NCBI GenBank assembly: GCA_038503075.1
Contig: JBCAML010000014.1
Coordinates: forward strand, 248,001 to 312,000
Direction of reading: 5' to 3'
DNA length: 64,000 nucleotides
Source of the DNA: Gyromitra esculenta
Taxonomy: Eukaryota > Ascomycota > Pezizomycetes > Pezizales > Discinaceae
Position numbers and translations under genes: made by a program. This document shows positions 11,591 through 22,351 of this stretch, piece after piece. Every line of letters starts with the position of its first letter. The first letter of the stretch is position 1. The notes under the pieces were generated by a model. The model was not told where the DNA came from and did not search any database. It saw nothing but the letters and a program-made list of their open reading frames with translations.

Positions 11591-12201
11591 CTAAATCGCA
11601 CTCCTCCAAAAAGCATATCCCGCCTCACGAAGCCTTGTATTAGTCTGCTCCGCATCGTTGGCTTTGGCGCTCTCCTCCTTCAACCTCTTCAAGTCCCCTT
11701 CAGCCTTGAGGCGTCTTTTTTCACTAGCAAAAGTGCAAGCTGAGAGACTCTTCGAGAGTTTCTCAATAACGGCCTGGCGCTTATTGGTGGCTTCAGTGTA
11801 TGATTTGCAAGCCATACACTTGGAAACTTCACGAGGCATCATGAGAGTCTCGTGAAACCGTGGACAGGGCCCTTCATGGCCCTTTGAAATGCACGATTTT
11901 TTTCCCTGGGGACTGTCGAGCTTGGTGTTACACACCCCACAAGTATGGTGTTTTGGCCTCCAGTGAGAAACCGAAAAAGGCACTAGATTATGGAAAAATA
12001 AGTTAGCATAAATTGTTCAAATAAAGTCCGGAATTTGATTAGGAAATTGTCTATAGAGAGTTTGGTTACGAGACTAGGTGTAGACTAACCCTCCTCGGGG
12101 ACAGCGACACTTAAAGCCGATCCTTGGTTGGAATTGAGAGCCTCTTCTGCCCTTTTGGCCTTCTTTCCCGGGTTGTAGACAATCGTTTTTAGGTAAGGCA
12201 T
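11591..12201 (-). CDS. Small Cys/His-rich protein with coiled coil, unknown function
   Basis: Model: complement(join(11591..11982,12090..12201)), 167 residues, with a 107-nt intron (GTTAGT..TCTAG) splitting a Val codon. Residues 52-96 contain a potential metal-binding cluster: C52-x2-C55, C68, H73, C77, H81, C93-x2-C96. It is followed by a charged helical stretch (about 103-155) that should form a coiled coil. A basic N-terminus (PGKKAKRAEE) precedes the cluster. I do not recognise the family. The spacing suggests a two-zinc binuclear or treble-clef-like site, but this is inference. No neighbour suggests a role. The clean splice, cysteine pairs and open frame across both exons argue that it is a real gene. 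Confidence 0.7.
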
Positions 12202-13329
12202 TGTTGGGAAGGAGATGCCTAAGACAAATTTTGGTAGTTGAAGCTGTAAGAAGTATTAGCATTTGCATAAGTTAAGGTATTAGACGGAAGTGGAAGTGGA
12301 AGTGAGAATTTGTGAATAATCGAAGGTGTCACAGACGAGCAGGTTCAAAGGGAAAAGCTCGAGGTTAAGAATGAAGATAACTTACTAGGGAGAAGACAGA
12401 CCCAAGTGAACCTCGTATTGAAAGCGAAGGAATTAAAGACAGTTAGAAGAAAATCTTCACCGTAGATTCGAGAGAAGACTTTTGGATGTCCTTTGCGTGG
12501 GAAAGTATGCCTGCAGATGGGAGGGGGAGGAGGACCAATAAATACTCTCATTAGGCACTAAACGTGGAATATTTCCTCTAGTTTCGTATTACTGTAAGTC
12601 ATCATACCGATACTTCTCAAACAGACTAGCTCTAGTCGATAGACGGCTTGAAATAGGCACTGGGCAAGAGTTTAGGGGTGGACCTCTGATATACCGAGTA
12701 GTTAGAAGCAATACTTCATTCCTAAACCGTGACGTTAGCTCATTTTGCATCTGCACTCGAAGATATATAGGCTGGCGAGCTGGCGATCTACTAACATCCT
12801 TCGAATCCTATCGCCGGGCTTGTGTTGGTCTGAGTAGAGGGCCAATCTAGCGGTGGAATTGTTGGCTAGGCATAAGACCGATGCTAACTCCATGCGCATG
12901 GAGATGGCAGGTTTCTCTCGTCATTCCTTTAGCTGTCCAAGAAATGGGAGATAAAGTCTTGTGTTGATGTATATGGACAGGGAAACCGAGCGTGGATCAG
13001 TTGCCAATTATAACTGGAAGCTTTTGGGGTGGCTGGCTGATCAGGTGAGCAAATTTGGTCCGAGGTTGGAGATATCATACTGAAGAAAATAAGAAATAAC
13101 CGGCAAAGAGGAAAGATCATAGAATTGCACATCGATTTCATCACTCTGCGACTACGGAAGGAGCAATATGTACACTAGCCATTTTCGTTATTTTTTGATG
13201 ACTTATGAACCCATACATGTACATGTACTCAGCGAAAAGAACAACAGCTGGTACCCGAGAGAGAGGCCCTACGGATCAGCACTAGATTCCTTAGCCAGAC
13301 TGGTGACCTAACAATCCATCAAGTCTGAA
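12202..13329. other. Intergenic region, no gene recognised
   Basis: The stretch contains a short GGAAGT hexanucleotide run near 12285-12305 and two small minus-strand frames without family features. Nothing else is supported. Confidence 0.35.
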
Positions 13330-15592
13330 CTACAGCCTATTAGCCAGCTTTTTTCCCTGCCTCTTATCCCATTCTTGTAATACCATTTTCATGGCTCCGT
13401 TAGACAAAACCGCCAGTTTGACATCCTCCCATTTGTGGCCCTTCACTATTTGATAGATCAATGGAAAATACTTCACAACACCATCTCCAGCCAACGAGTG
13501 ATACAGTGATCCGCTACAAAGCTCATCTAAAATATACACCGGCAAGATCATCTCTTCTCTTAATACCTGTGACAAGTAAATCTTGGTCCCCCTGAAGCCC
13601 CTACAGATAGCAGGCTCATATCCTTCCTTCATCATACGATCTTCGAGGTTTATCATACAAGTACGATATTCATGTCGGTGCTTAGAAAGAACTTCTTCTG
13701 GAAAAGTTGAGACTCTAAAGAGATTAGTCGGTTGGAGAGGCACTTCATCATTAACGTAATGCAATCGACCTAAACACATCCTTGGTGGGCAAGCTAAAAG
13801 CTGAACAGGGACGGCTTGTGTATCTTCCCAGTCGATAATACCATTTATTTCGAGACCTCTATCCTCGTTTTCGGTAATGAAGATGTTCTGTGGAAACAAA
13901 TCGGGGTGCTGGAGAACAAATGGACCGTTCTCGTAGCGTGCACCGAATATATCGTATAACATAGCCCGGAGTTGCCAAATAGCGATGAAATGGTCTCGGT
14001 GGTTCACATTACCATGAGTGAGGAGGTGCTGAAAGCGCGCTGTAACTGAATTTAGAGAATTAGATGCCCTGGCTGGCGGAAAAAATGACTGTCCTCCGAG
14101 ATTTTTAAAGGCCGAGACGATTGAATCTGTAAAAGGCATGCAATTGTCATAAATGCAGGGACGAATGCCAAAAGCTGATTTAGGGGCGCCGTTCTTGCGA
14201 GTGCTTGTTTCGTTCTTAATTTCCCACTTGAAGCAATCAAGAGTCAAATATCCACATGCAGAAAGAGGGTGTTTAGCGAGCTCTAGTTGAAATGAGACCA
14301 TTTGTTCCCAAATCTATTCTCTCTTTAGTGAATATAATGGGTAGGTCAAAAGAAAGCTAGCTAAAAGCAGATATGCAAGGTTGAAATGGAGAAATAACAT
14401 ACGCTTTTCCTGATTTGATTCTTATCAAGGAAGAGAGGATCGCTATCAAGTGGGTTTCCCATGAGGGCCCAATATGGAACGAAGTTCATAGTTCCAAGCA
14501 TCTCCATTAGAATGAACGGCCACCCAACTTTATTTTCAGCGACAGAACCATATGTATCAGGATCAGGGTTGTTAGCCATTACTTCCAATGCGGCTTCTGG
14601 AAGTGGGAAATAACGGACGTCGTACGCATATATCTGAGGAATTGGAACACTTGTATGCTCGTTAAGAAAACGCATGGTAGAACATTCACTCTCCATTCGC
14701 CGTTCCTTCTCGGGGATGCTTTTGCAGCAATCCAGCAAATATGGGAGGGAGTCTGCGGGAAATTTAGCCACCCAAATGTCATTCACTTGCTTATCCCCGT
14801 CCTGAGTTGTAACAGTGAATTTTCCCTCTTCATTCTCGTCCTCAGAGTGTTTAGTCTCCTTGGCTACTTCGTCCTTTTTTGAGCCGCTTTCTGCTTTCTC
14901 GCTTTCCGTGGGTTTAATTTGGCCCTCGTGCTTCCCGATACCTATCTGGTTATCTAATGGCTGGAAACGCAAGAAAACGACCTCGCTAAAGGATCCAGAC
15001 ATCGCAATCTTGTAAAGTACATCATCCTGAAGAATAGAAACGGTTTCATCGATAACACATTCGAGTTGACGTCCATCCTCACTAGTCTGGCCGTGAATAG
15101 AAAGGGCCAGTTTGCAAAGCTCGACCTGATTAACCCGCGCTAAAGTGCTTGCCCTCCGTAGACGTAGAATGCACAAATCGTAGTAGGTTTTAGCCTCAGA
15201 TGGCGTCCAGCAGTTATTTTCGTACCCGTTTTCGTCCAAGATCACGGGTATGTTACGGTTAACCTCCCATTTCGTGCCATCGATGATGAACTTCTGGCCT
15301 CAGCGTTCTTCAAGCTCGCTTCAAATGGACTATGACACTCACTTTGAAGACAAGTTCCTCGAAAGGATCTGTTGGCCCGATGATGCGCATAAATTCGCCA
15401 TCCGACTGACGCTCAAGCTTAATACCAGGAACTTCCCAATTCGACCTCGAAAACGTCACGTGCACTGTCTCCGCGTCACAGGCAGGCCTGAAGGTCGGCT
15501 TAGTATTCCGTTTCCCCTGCATTAGATTTGAAAACTTACCAACAGATGGCCAGAAAAGGACCATCCTTACTTGAAGGGTTTGGAATGCTCAT
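13330..15592 (-). CDS. Fusion of AMPK-beta-type glycogen-binding module (CBM48) with an APH-family kinase
   Basis: Model: complement(join(13330..14313,14403..15293,15343..15487,15540..15592)), 690 residues. Introns are 52, 49 and 89 nt. The first has a TACTAA branch point. Residues about 17-95 read as an AMPK1_CBM/CBM48 E-set domain: WPACDAETVHVTFSRSNW, then LERQSDGEF, then KKFIIDGTKWEVNRNIP and LDENGYENN. From about residue 150 a kinase-like fold of the aminoglycoside/choline phosphotransferase family follows: lysine 243 in IWVAKFP, the helix MESECSTMRFLNEH (about 266-279), and WPFILMEML. The catalytic loop is HPDLFPQN (His 499, Asp 501, Asn 506), with metal-binding Asp 524 in GIIDWED. All key residues are present, so it is probably active. 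A Glu/Lys-rich insert (about 185-225) sits between the early strands. Substrate is unknown; the CBM suggests docking to glycogen or another alpha-glucan. Confidence 0.85.
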
Positions 15593-16753
15593 GATATTGT
15601 TTAGGCACTTTTTCCGAGCTTGGGAGGGTAGAGAAAGAGGAAGGATTGGGTAATAGATATTATTAATATCTGGAGACAAGGTAATATGTGCTGGTGATGA
15701 CAATGCCCGAGGTTCGGATGATAAAGGAGGAGTCAAGCCCACCCGCAAGCACCCTAGTGCCAAAGTTTGAATTCCCCAGCACAATCCCGCCTTTCGCTAT
15801 TTAACTTCAAATGATCGACTAGAGCTACTTGCATGCGCATAGAGAAAAACAACACTATAATATATGATTGGTATCAAAATGGTTCGAAAACGACAAAGTA
15901 CATGTTAACAATGAAAAAATATACGGTACAAATGCATGCAGTCGCTCATTCATCTGAGTTTGCCGAGTGAAGTAGTAGGTAATTGCTCACTCATAAGGAA
16001 TCACTCGTGCATGGCCAAACGCAGTCACGCAATCAGCATCAATCCCCAAATGCTAGTAGAAAAACACGTACCTAAAATAGAGCGCGTCGAACATTAAATC
16101 AAGCATCGCCGCTTACAATGGACTCCAAGTTCCACCGCGTACAAATTCCTCTATGGGAAGAAGAGGTAGTTGGGCTAGTAGCGTGTATGGCCAATCTATC
16201 TATCTATTTAGTTGGGCTATTAAAAGAAAGTACTAGAGCTACGGATTCAACTTCCGCTCGGAGATCCTAGGTTTAGAGAAAATTGGCTCGGTAATTTTCG
16301 TACGTATCTAGCCACTGCATGTAACTTCCCAATAGTTTTTTCCATGGCCCGATTTAAAACTCAAGTAAAATATTTCTACTTGCACGCTTGAAGAAGCAGA
16401 TAGCAGTAATACTTGATACATGTAGTTTCGTCGCCAGACATACGTGTAGCTTGTTAGATTACTACATGCAGGTCTTAATATACACAGGTATATACGTATC
16501 TTCAAGTCAATCAACCCCAACCTTCAATAGTAGCAAAGTATATGTAAATTAGAAAGCTGGGAGGCTATTTTTCTTTCGCGCCAGTACTCTACTCTGCTGC
16601 TATACACATATTCGACCATTGAACCCACTTTCCTTCCGATTATCCATCTCAGTCCTTCATTATATACTTTGACGATTTTTAAGAAAAAAAATTTCTGACT
16701 CTTCCCAACTATCTCAATATTGCAGTCTTTTTAAGGTAAACTCACACTCCTTC
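15593..16753. other. Divergent intergenic region
   Basis: No gene is supported. It separates the CBM48-APH gene (minus) from the coiled-coil gene (plus). The right-hand end (16560-16750) is CT-rich and probably holds the core promoter of the coiled-coil gene. Confidence 0.35.
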
Positions 16754-16826
16754 GTAAGTATCCCTTATACTTTGTTATACTACCTCTTCAAACTCTATAT
16801 TTCTTGCTGACCGCTATCTTTCCCAG
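16754..16826 (+). other. Probable 5' UTR intron of the coiled-coil gene
   Basis: These 73 nt begin GTAAGTATCC and end with a CTGAC branch-like site and a pyrimidine-rich TTTCCCAG acceptor. The signals are strong. The intron sits just before an ATG at 16830, upstream of the long open frame starting at 16959, and fits a spliced leader exon. Confidence 0.5.
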
Positions 16827-16958
16827 GAAATGCCATCTCTCTTTACTCGCATGTCTGGCATAATCAAAGACATCCGTAAGTTCATTCAACATGAAGCCCA
16901 ATTCATAGCCGAGAACCACGGCCTTTGTGGGACTAAACCTTGAAGCCATCACGCTAAC

Positions 16959-17936
16959 ATGTCTCTTACTATCAAAGGTGCCTCTGGCTCAAACGTCCCC
17001 AGCCAAGACGTCCCCACCTCAGATTATCCCGCCCCGTATGACCCAAGCAGCGACGAAGAAAACAGTAGTTACCTACTCGAGGGCTACGAAAATGCCTCCA
17101 CCGAGGAGCACAGTGCCTCCCTCCCCTCTGCTCCTACCACCAACCATCCCGCCTCCGAGCGGAGAGAATCCGAGAGAAAGGCAGCTCTAGGCCGTTTCGT
17201 CGCTGAATTCGAGGCTCAAATCGAGAAGCTTCAATCCGAAAACGGTGACCTCAAACGCCGGAACGCGGAATTGGAAGCCGACATCGAGCATATGGCTATG
17301 TTGGACGTGAGCCGCAGCCGCCAACACAATACCCAAACGAGCATCTTCAACTACAGGATCCCCAACTTGAAACGAGAGCATAAGCAGTCTTCCGACGCCT
17401 TGCAGTCCAAAATCGTGGATCTCAGAATGAAGTGCGACGCATTTCAATTCACGATTAAGGACCTCAGACTAAAGTCCGACGAGTTAGAATTCGAAGTCAA
17501 GGACGAAATCAAACTCCGTCGCAAAGCCGAAGCCGATTACGATAGAGTAAGATTGCGTCTAGATAGTGCGGAACAGTCAATCTTGAACTTGAGGTTCAGG
17601 GCCCTACAGCAGGCCAAGAATATTGAGGCAATGAAGACTACCGAGACCACCATTAGCCAGCTCACCTCCGAGATCCATAGTTTGAAAATGGCGAAAGATG
17701 GCCTGAACGCTGAGCTTGATGAAGCCCGTCTCAGGAATGACCGGATTGCATCCTTAAAGAAAGCAAACGCGAGGTTGACGAATGCTTTAGAGTTAAGTCA
17801 GTCGTGGTACGTGCTTGATGAATATGATCTTGACAGCGACTATATCAGCAACTCTCCTGAGCCCATGAGCGAGACTGAAGTTTCGGAAGAGGAAGAAAAT
17901 GGGTATGAGAATTCCGAGCAAGTTCTTCATGGCTAA
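16959..17936 (+). CDS. Coiled-coil protein of unknown function
   Basis: This is a 325-residue open frame without an internal intron. Residues 1-70 are low-complexity and Ser/Pro/Glu-rich. Residues about 75-275 are a near-continuous charged heptad region (EKLQSENGDLKRRNAELEAD; LRRKAEADYDRVRLRL), i.e. a long coiled coil. The C-terminus is acidic (SETEVSEEEENGYENSEQ). No catalytic motif is visible, and the resemblance is only to generic coiled-coil scaffolds. The start is uncertain. An upstream ATG at 16830 in a spliced leader could be joined in frame to codon 6 by a GTAAGT..AAAG intron (donor at 16877), which would replace the first residues with MPSLFTRMSGIIKDIR. Otherwise that ATG opens a 37-codon upstream ORF ending at about 16942. 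A GTAAGT..ACAG pair just after the stop suggests a 3' UTR intron. Confidence 0.75.
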   Translation: MSLTIKGASGSNVPSQDVPTSDYPAPYDPSSDEENSSYLLEGYENASTEEHSASLPSAPTTNHPASERRESERKAALGRFVAEFEAQIEKLQSENGDLKRRNAELEADIEHMAMLDVSRSRQHNTQTSIFNYRIPNLKREHKQSSDALQSKIVDLRMKCDAFQFTIKDLRLKSDELEFEVKDEIKLRRKAEADYDRVRLRLDSAEQSILNLRFRALQQAKNIEAMKTTETTISQLTSEIHSLKMAKDGLNAELDEARLRNDRIASLKKANARLTNALELSQSWYVLDEYDLDSDYISNSPEPMSETEVSEEEENGYENSEQVLHG

Positions 17937-19082
17937 AGCGGGGTAATGTAAGTGCTATACCCAAATTACCTTCTATATAAAATATGAAGCTAACCAGTAC
18001 TTACAGTCCAACCGAGCTCTATCAACGCTCGCGACCGAGTTGAGTAGATTGCTGTTATGGCTGGGAAGTAAATTTCTGTAAAAATTTGCGTTCGCTTGAT
18101 TTTTCTTGATTTTTTTTTTTCTTTCTTTGGATATATGTACATGTACCTGGGGTATTTTCCAAGGGCCTCGCGCTTGGAACTTAGAGGAACAGTGGCCGTT
18201 TTTATCTTGTTTATACTCTAACTACCAATAGCATTGAAAAAAAATTGCTACTTATCCTACTGTCCCATATACAGCCAACAGCCCCAGTAACCATTCTCGA
18301 GCCCCACTCTCCTAAGACCAAAGTACCAAGAACCCAACCCCCCCTTCACGAGATCGCACTCGTCTCTCAGCCCCTCCAACCCCAACCCCAACCCGCGAAT
18401 AAAACGCAGTCCAGCCCACCACCAACCCACCGACCTATCCAAAACCTCTAAACGCGAATCCACCATCACCACCGACTTCAATTTTAAAAAAAATAAAATA
18501 CGTCCCCAATGGAACATGTGCCACGATTCAACCCCGTGCTGCCAGCTGACGTATTTCCCCGCTAACGGTAGGTGTGTTGATCAACGAGGTACGAGATGAG
18601 GAATCAGCCACACTAGTCCTGATCAGGAATGGTGCGACGGGCTTATCGAGATCCGATACATGGCACGATGGGTTGCTCCGATACCGATGTGATTAGTGAT
18701 TGATGCTGATGAATGGAAGGGTGTCAGATCTGACAGGGTTGTTGAGGTAAATTATCACGTGGGGTAACGCGATAGACGAGTGATATTGTGTGAGTAGTTA
18801 CTGGCTACACTAATAGGGGTTGCTCATGCGGTGTTGCGACATCTTAGGGATCGGCAAGGGAAGGCACAGGGCAGAGGTTTACGTTATACATAGATCTTAA
18901 GGAAATACGCGTATTCAGAAATAAAAATTTACTGTCGGCTAGGTTTCTAAATCCACAGGAAAGCAATATTCTAATATCTGGGCTAGAAAACTATCTATGC
19001 AAAGTAAATTCCAAAGATCCCAGTAAACGAAATTCTACCGATAGCTGAAACTCTATGGGATCAAGGTGTGCCCGTCCTTCCA
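17937..19082. other. Intergenic region between convergent genes
   Basis: No gene is supported. The first ~70 bases look like a spliced 3' UTR of the coiled-coil gene. A T-rich run follows at about 18100-18125, and a TGTACATGTAC palindrome at about 18136-18146. Confidence 0.35.
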
Positions 19083-20805
19083 TCAGGTCCGAGTACAGTA
19101 GTCTCTCCCCCTCGCCACCTGGTATCTGCACAACCATCCTTCCAACACCAAACTTATTAACCCTGCCACACAAATTCCTCCACTATCACTTACTGTAACT
19201 GCGCCTAAACTAAATTCCCTTTCATCTTCCGAGACTGAATCTGTGATTTCCGCAAATGTATTGACATACACTAGCCCTCCTAACAGGCCCTCCCAGAACA
19301 CGACTAGGAAAACAACCCATATATTCGGGAGGAAATCAAATATCGCATGGAGGACGAGAAAGATGAGATTAACACACTGCAGAAGTGCAGGCGGATAGAG
19401 TGCGTGAAAACGAATAAAAGGGGTTGAAGATCGCGAGACGAAGACGCCCGTTTGATATATTGTATTATACATCGGGTAAGCGTCGCGGTAAGCCTTGAAG
19501 GGCATCGCGGCTAAAGGAAAGAGGAGTGTAGGGGCAACGCCTTGGTTAATGGTGTACTCAGCGATATAGACGAGAAGAAGAGGGAGCATGCTGTTTGAAT
19601 ATTAGCTTTGATCCCCTAGATATTAGTTTCTAGCTTTGGGAGGGGAGGCGGGTGGGTACACACTAAGGGAAGAATAAATGCTGAGTCTTCTTTAGATTTG
19701 CGCGAAAACCGTGCCACGCTGCTACCGCCTGCCCCGAGAAACCCTTCTCCACGCCACTAGGCCCATTCACAGCAGGGAAAGCGCGTCCACTGGTAAAATG
19801 AACGGAAGATGTTAATGGCGTGCTTTCCGCCTCGTTTCCCTCTGTTTCCAGTAGTGGATCCTCCTCCTCTGTCTCAGCGCCCTCGACAATCGGCTCATAG
19901 CCATCCCATTTTTTCCCTTTCAATACATCCAGTGGCAGTATCGCAAAGAATGCAAGCAGCATAACCATTGGCAGGAACCCAAACACCATCAAGCTCCCCC
20001 TGACACTCCACCCCACCCAGCTTGTCGCAAACACATACAATCCAGCTCCCAGCAACCCTGCAGCACCCGTTCCAGAACTCCAGAACGGCACTGCAAACTT
20101 CCCGTAGAAATGCGTCATCCCCAGGAACGATAGCTCCCCACCCCCAGACGAAATCGAGGCTAGGATGACGCCAAAGAGTCGCATAGGCAGAGAATCAGCC
20201 CAGGCGACAAGCTGCATTCCCACGAAGGCGAGAGCGACAAGGAGTGGGATCCGTATGCGGTAGGGAAAGTGATGGATGAAGTACGGAGCTGTCAGCTTCG
20301 TGATGAAGGAGGGTCCAACATCAGCGAGGAGGACGATAGCTTTGGGAAGTGAAGGGCCGACGAGGTCGAGCGCAGCGGAAAGGATGATGACATAGAGGAC
20401 ATTGTTGATACAGCCTAGACAATCGTAGAAGGAGTTTAGATGTGGTGGACTACGTTTGGGGGGGGGAGGGGTATTAGAGTCTTATCGGGGGAGGGTAGAA
20501 TGGAGGGAATCAAGAAATGATGACGTCATCAAGTTCAGCGCTAGCTCGCAAGACGAGGAGGTTGGGACGAAGGACGGGATGAGATGAGTGGGGGGAAGAG
20601 GAAAAAAGACGGGAGAGAGCTGACCAAATAGCCAAAACGCTGCGCAGACTCGAGGGTTGGCGCCAACGAAGGCGGCTCTTATCCGGGCCTTGTAGATGGA
20701 CAGACTTGACGAGGGCGCTCCAGGCACGGGTAGCGAGAAAGATGACATTTGAGGGCCTCTGGATGGCGATGTCGCTGCGCCAGGCGGCGGTGGGGTATTT
20801 TCCAT
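19083..20805 (-). CDS. BTN1: Battenin / CLN3 family vacuolar membrane protein Btn1
   Basis: Btn1/CLN3 is a polytopic vacuolar (lysosomal) membrane protein involved in vacuolar pH and arginine homeostasis in yeast; human CLN3 is mutated in Batten disease. Model: complement(join(19083..19590,19664..20414,20625..20805)), 479 residues, close to the family's usual length. Introns are 210 nt (GTCAGC donor) and 73 nt (GTGTGT donor). Family blocks are plain: [82 protein letters not shown] and [17 protein letters not shown], ending in the conserved RGRDYC tail. About ten hydrophobic segments are visible. The Glu-rich cytosolic loop (about residues 190-240) is typical. The N-terminal ~30 residues before the first membrane segment are Pro/Ser-rich, and another upstream Met cannot be excluded. 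Confidence 0.93.
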
Positions 20806-22351
20806 CAAGTGGAGAAAGGAGCGAGCAGAACTCGGGTCTAAGTAGGGGAGGAAGGAAAGTCTAAGGGCACAAGGCACAAGCTCTCTTCGTCCCTCGCGAC
20901 AAGAGGGGGGGAGAAACAGAGCTTGGAAGTCAGCCTCGGGCCCCTTGCACGACTCGCCCATGTAACCCAAGCGCGAGCACACACTCTGTTTGATTCACGC
21001 TGTTATCCATGACCCCGGCCTTCCCTCCCTTCCCATGTCCCACCTCAGAGGTCAGCAGCCGCCCAGGGAGTGTCTGCCGCCGAAAGTTTCACGGTACGTA
21101 CTGTACTCGCTCACCTACGCATGCACCAAAGCAAGGTAGCGTTCCGGACAGTGCTATTTAGAGTAAACATACCTTGCACCTTCGCGCACCCTCCATCAAT
21201 CCCACAAAGGGCACATGCAGACACCCCTGGCCCTTCGTGCTTTCATGACACCTCGTGTGCTGCACCAGCAATATCAAGCAGAAGCAACAGTCACCTCTTG
21301 GCGCTCTACGTAACCTGCACGATAAGTAAAGCAATAAGTGATGGCTGCAGTGGCTGCAGGCGGAGATCGGCAAATCGACTGGTTGGTGGGGAGGGACAGC
21401 GAACAGAGCGAAACCAGCGCCAGGGCCACAGCTGTGCTAGAGATGCTCGTTCGGGAAGAGCCTTGAGAGGTGTGGGGTCGCCCTAAAAGCCGTTTGCTGC
21501 GAATGCACCACACCCTTGGCTAGAACAGGGTTCCTCCCCAGCAAGCGACAGCTCCCTCTTCGGGGAAATGGGGCCTGCCAGGGTTCGTGTTGCGGGCGCC
21601 GGGCGTGGGAAACTTCATAGCCATGCACGCATAAGACACGGCGAACGCGAAAATAATTCGCAAAGCAGCGCAACAAATAATTTCAGGCAGAAGGGTTTTC
21701 TGGGGTCTGCACCTGCGTAATTTAGTGCCCTCATCACATTGTAGCGATACTCTACGGAGACGAACAGCAGCAAAGGGAAGGCTGGGAAAGGACCACCCAC
21801 GGAAGAGTCCGCCGCCCTTGTTCATAATCCCTCCATCAATCAGTCAGTTGGTCTCCCGCCAGCTCACCACCGCATTTTGCCTTTCTCTCTGTCTTTTTTC
21901 CTCCTCCTTGTCTCGTGCGTGTGCAGGCAGGTGGTGTGTGTGTATTGCTCCATCTTCATCGCCATCCTCCTCACCCATCCTCACTCACCGTCCACGCTCT
22001 CCTCCTCCTCTGCCACCTCACCAGCACAGCATCGAGATCTTCCACCATCTCGCTCTGCCGTTTACCTGCTCCTGCTGCTGATTTGCATCTCGAGCCCCTC
22101 GGCTGTTTTTATTTTTTTCTCCTGCCTTGATTCACCTTTTTCTCTTCCTCGCCTGTTCTATCCGGTTGCTTTTTACTTTGATTGGGTTTTTCTTTTGCCG
22201 TTCCCCTTCCTTCGCCCTCCGTCTGTTCTCCCCCTCCCGTCTTCCCGTCTACTCATTCATCTGGCTGCTACTTCTCCTGCCGCGGTTCGTTTCCCTCGCA
22301 GGAACCCATCAACCATTCTCTCGTCTCTTGTCTGCTCTGCCATCAACCTCA
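20806..22351. promoter_or_regulatory. Divergent region; long CT-rich leader of the Rxt3 gene
   Basis: This 1.5-kb stretch separates two genes transcribed away from each other. The right part (about 21,840-22,350) is strongly pyrimidine-rich on the plus strand, with repeated CTCCTC/TTTCTC runs. This is typical of fungal 5' UTRs and accounts for the many long but meaningless frames there. No protein is supported. Confidence 0.45.
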
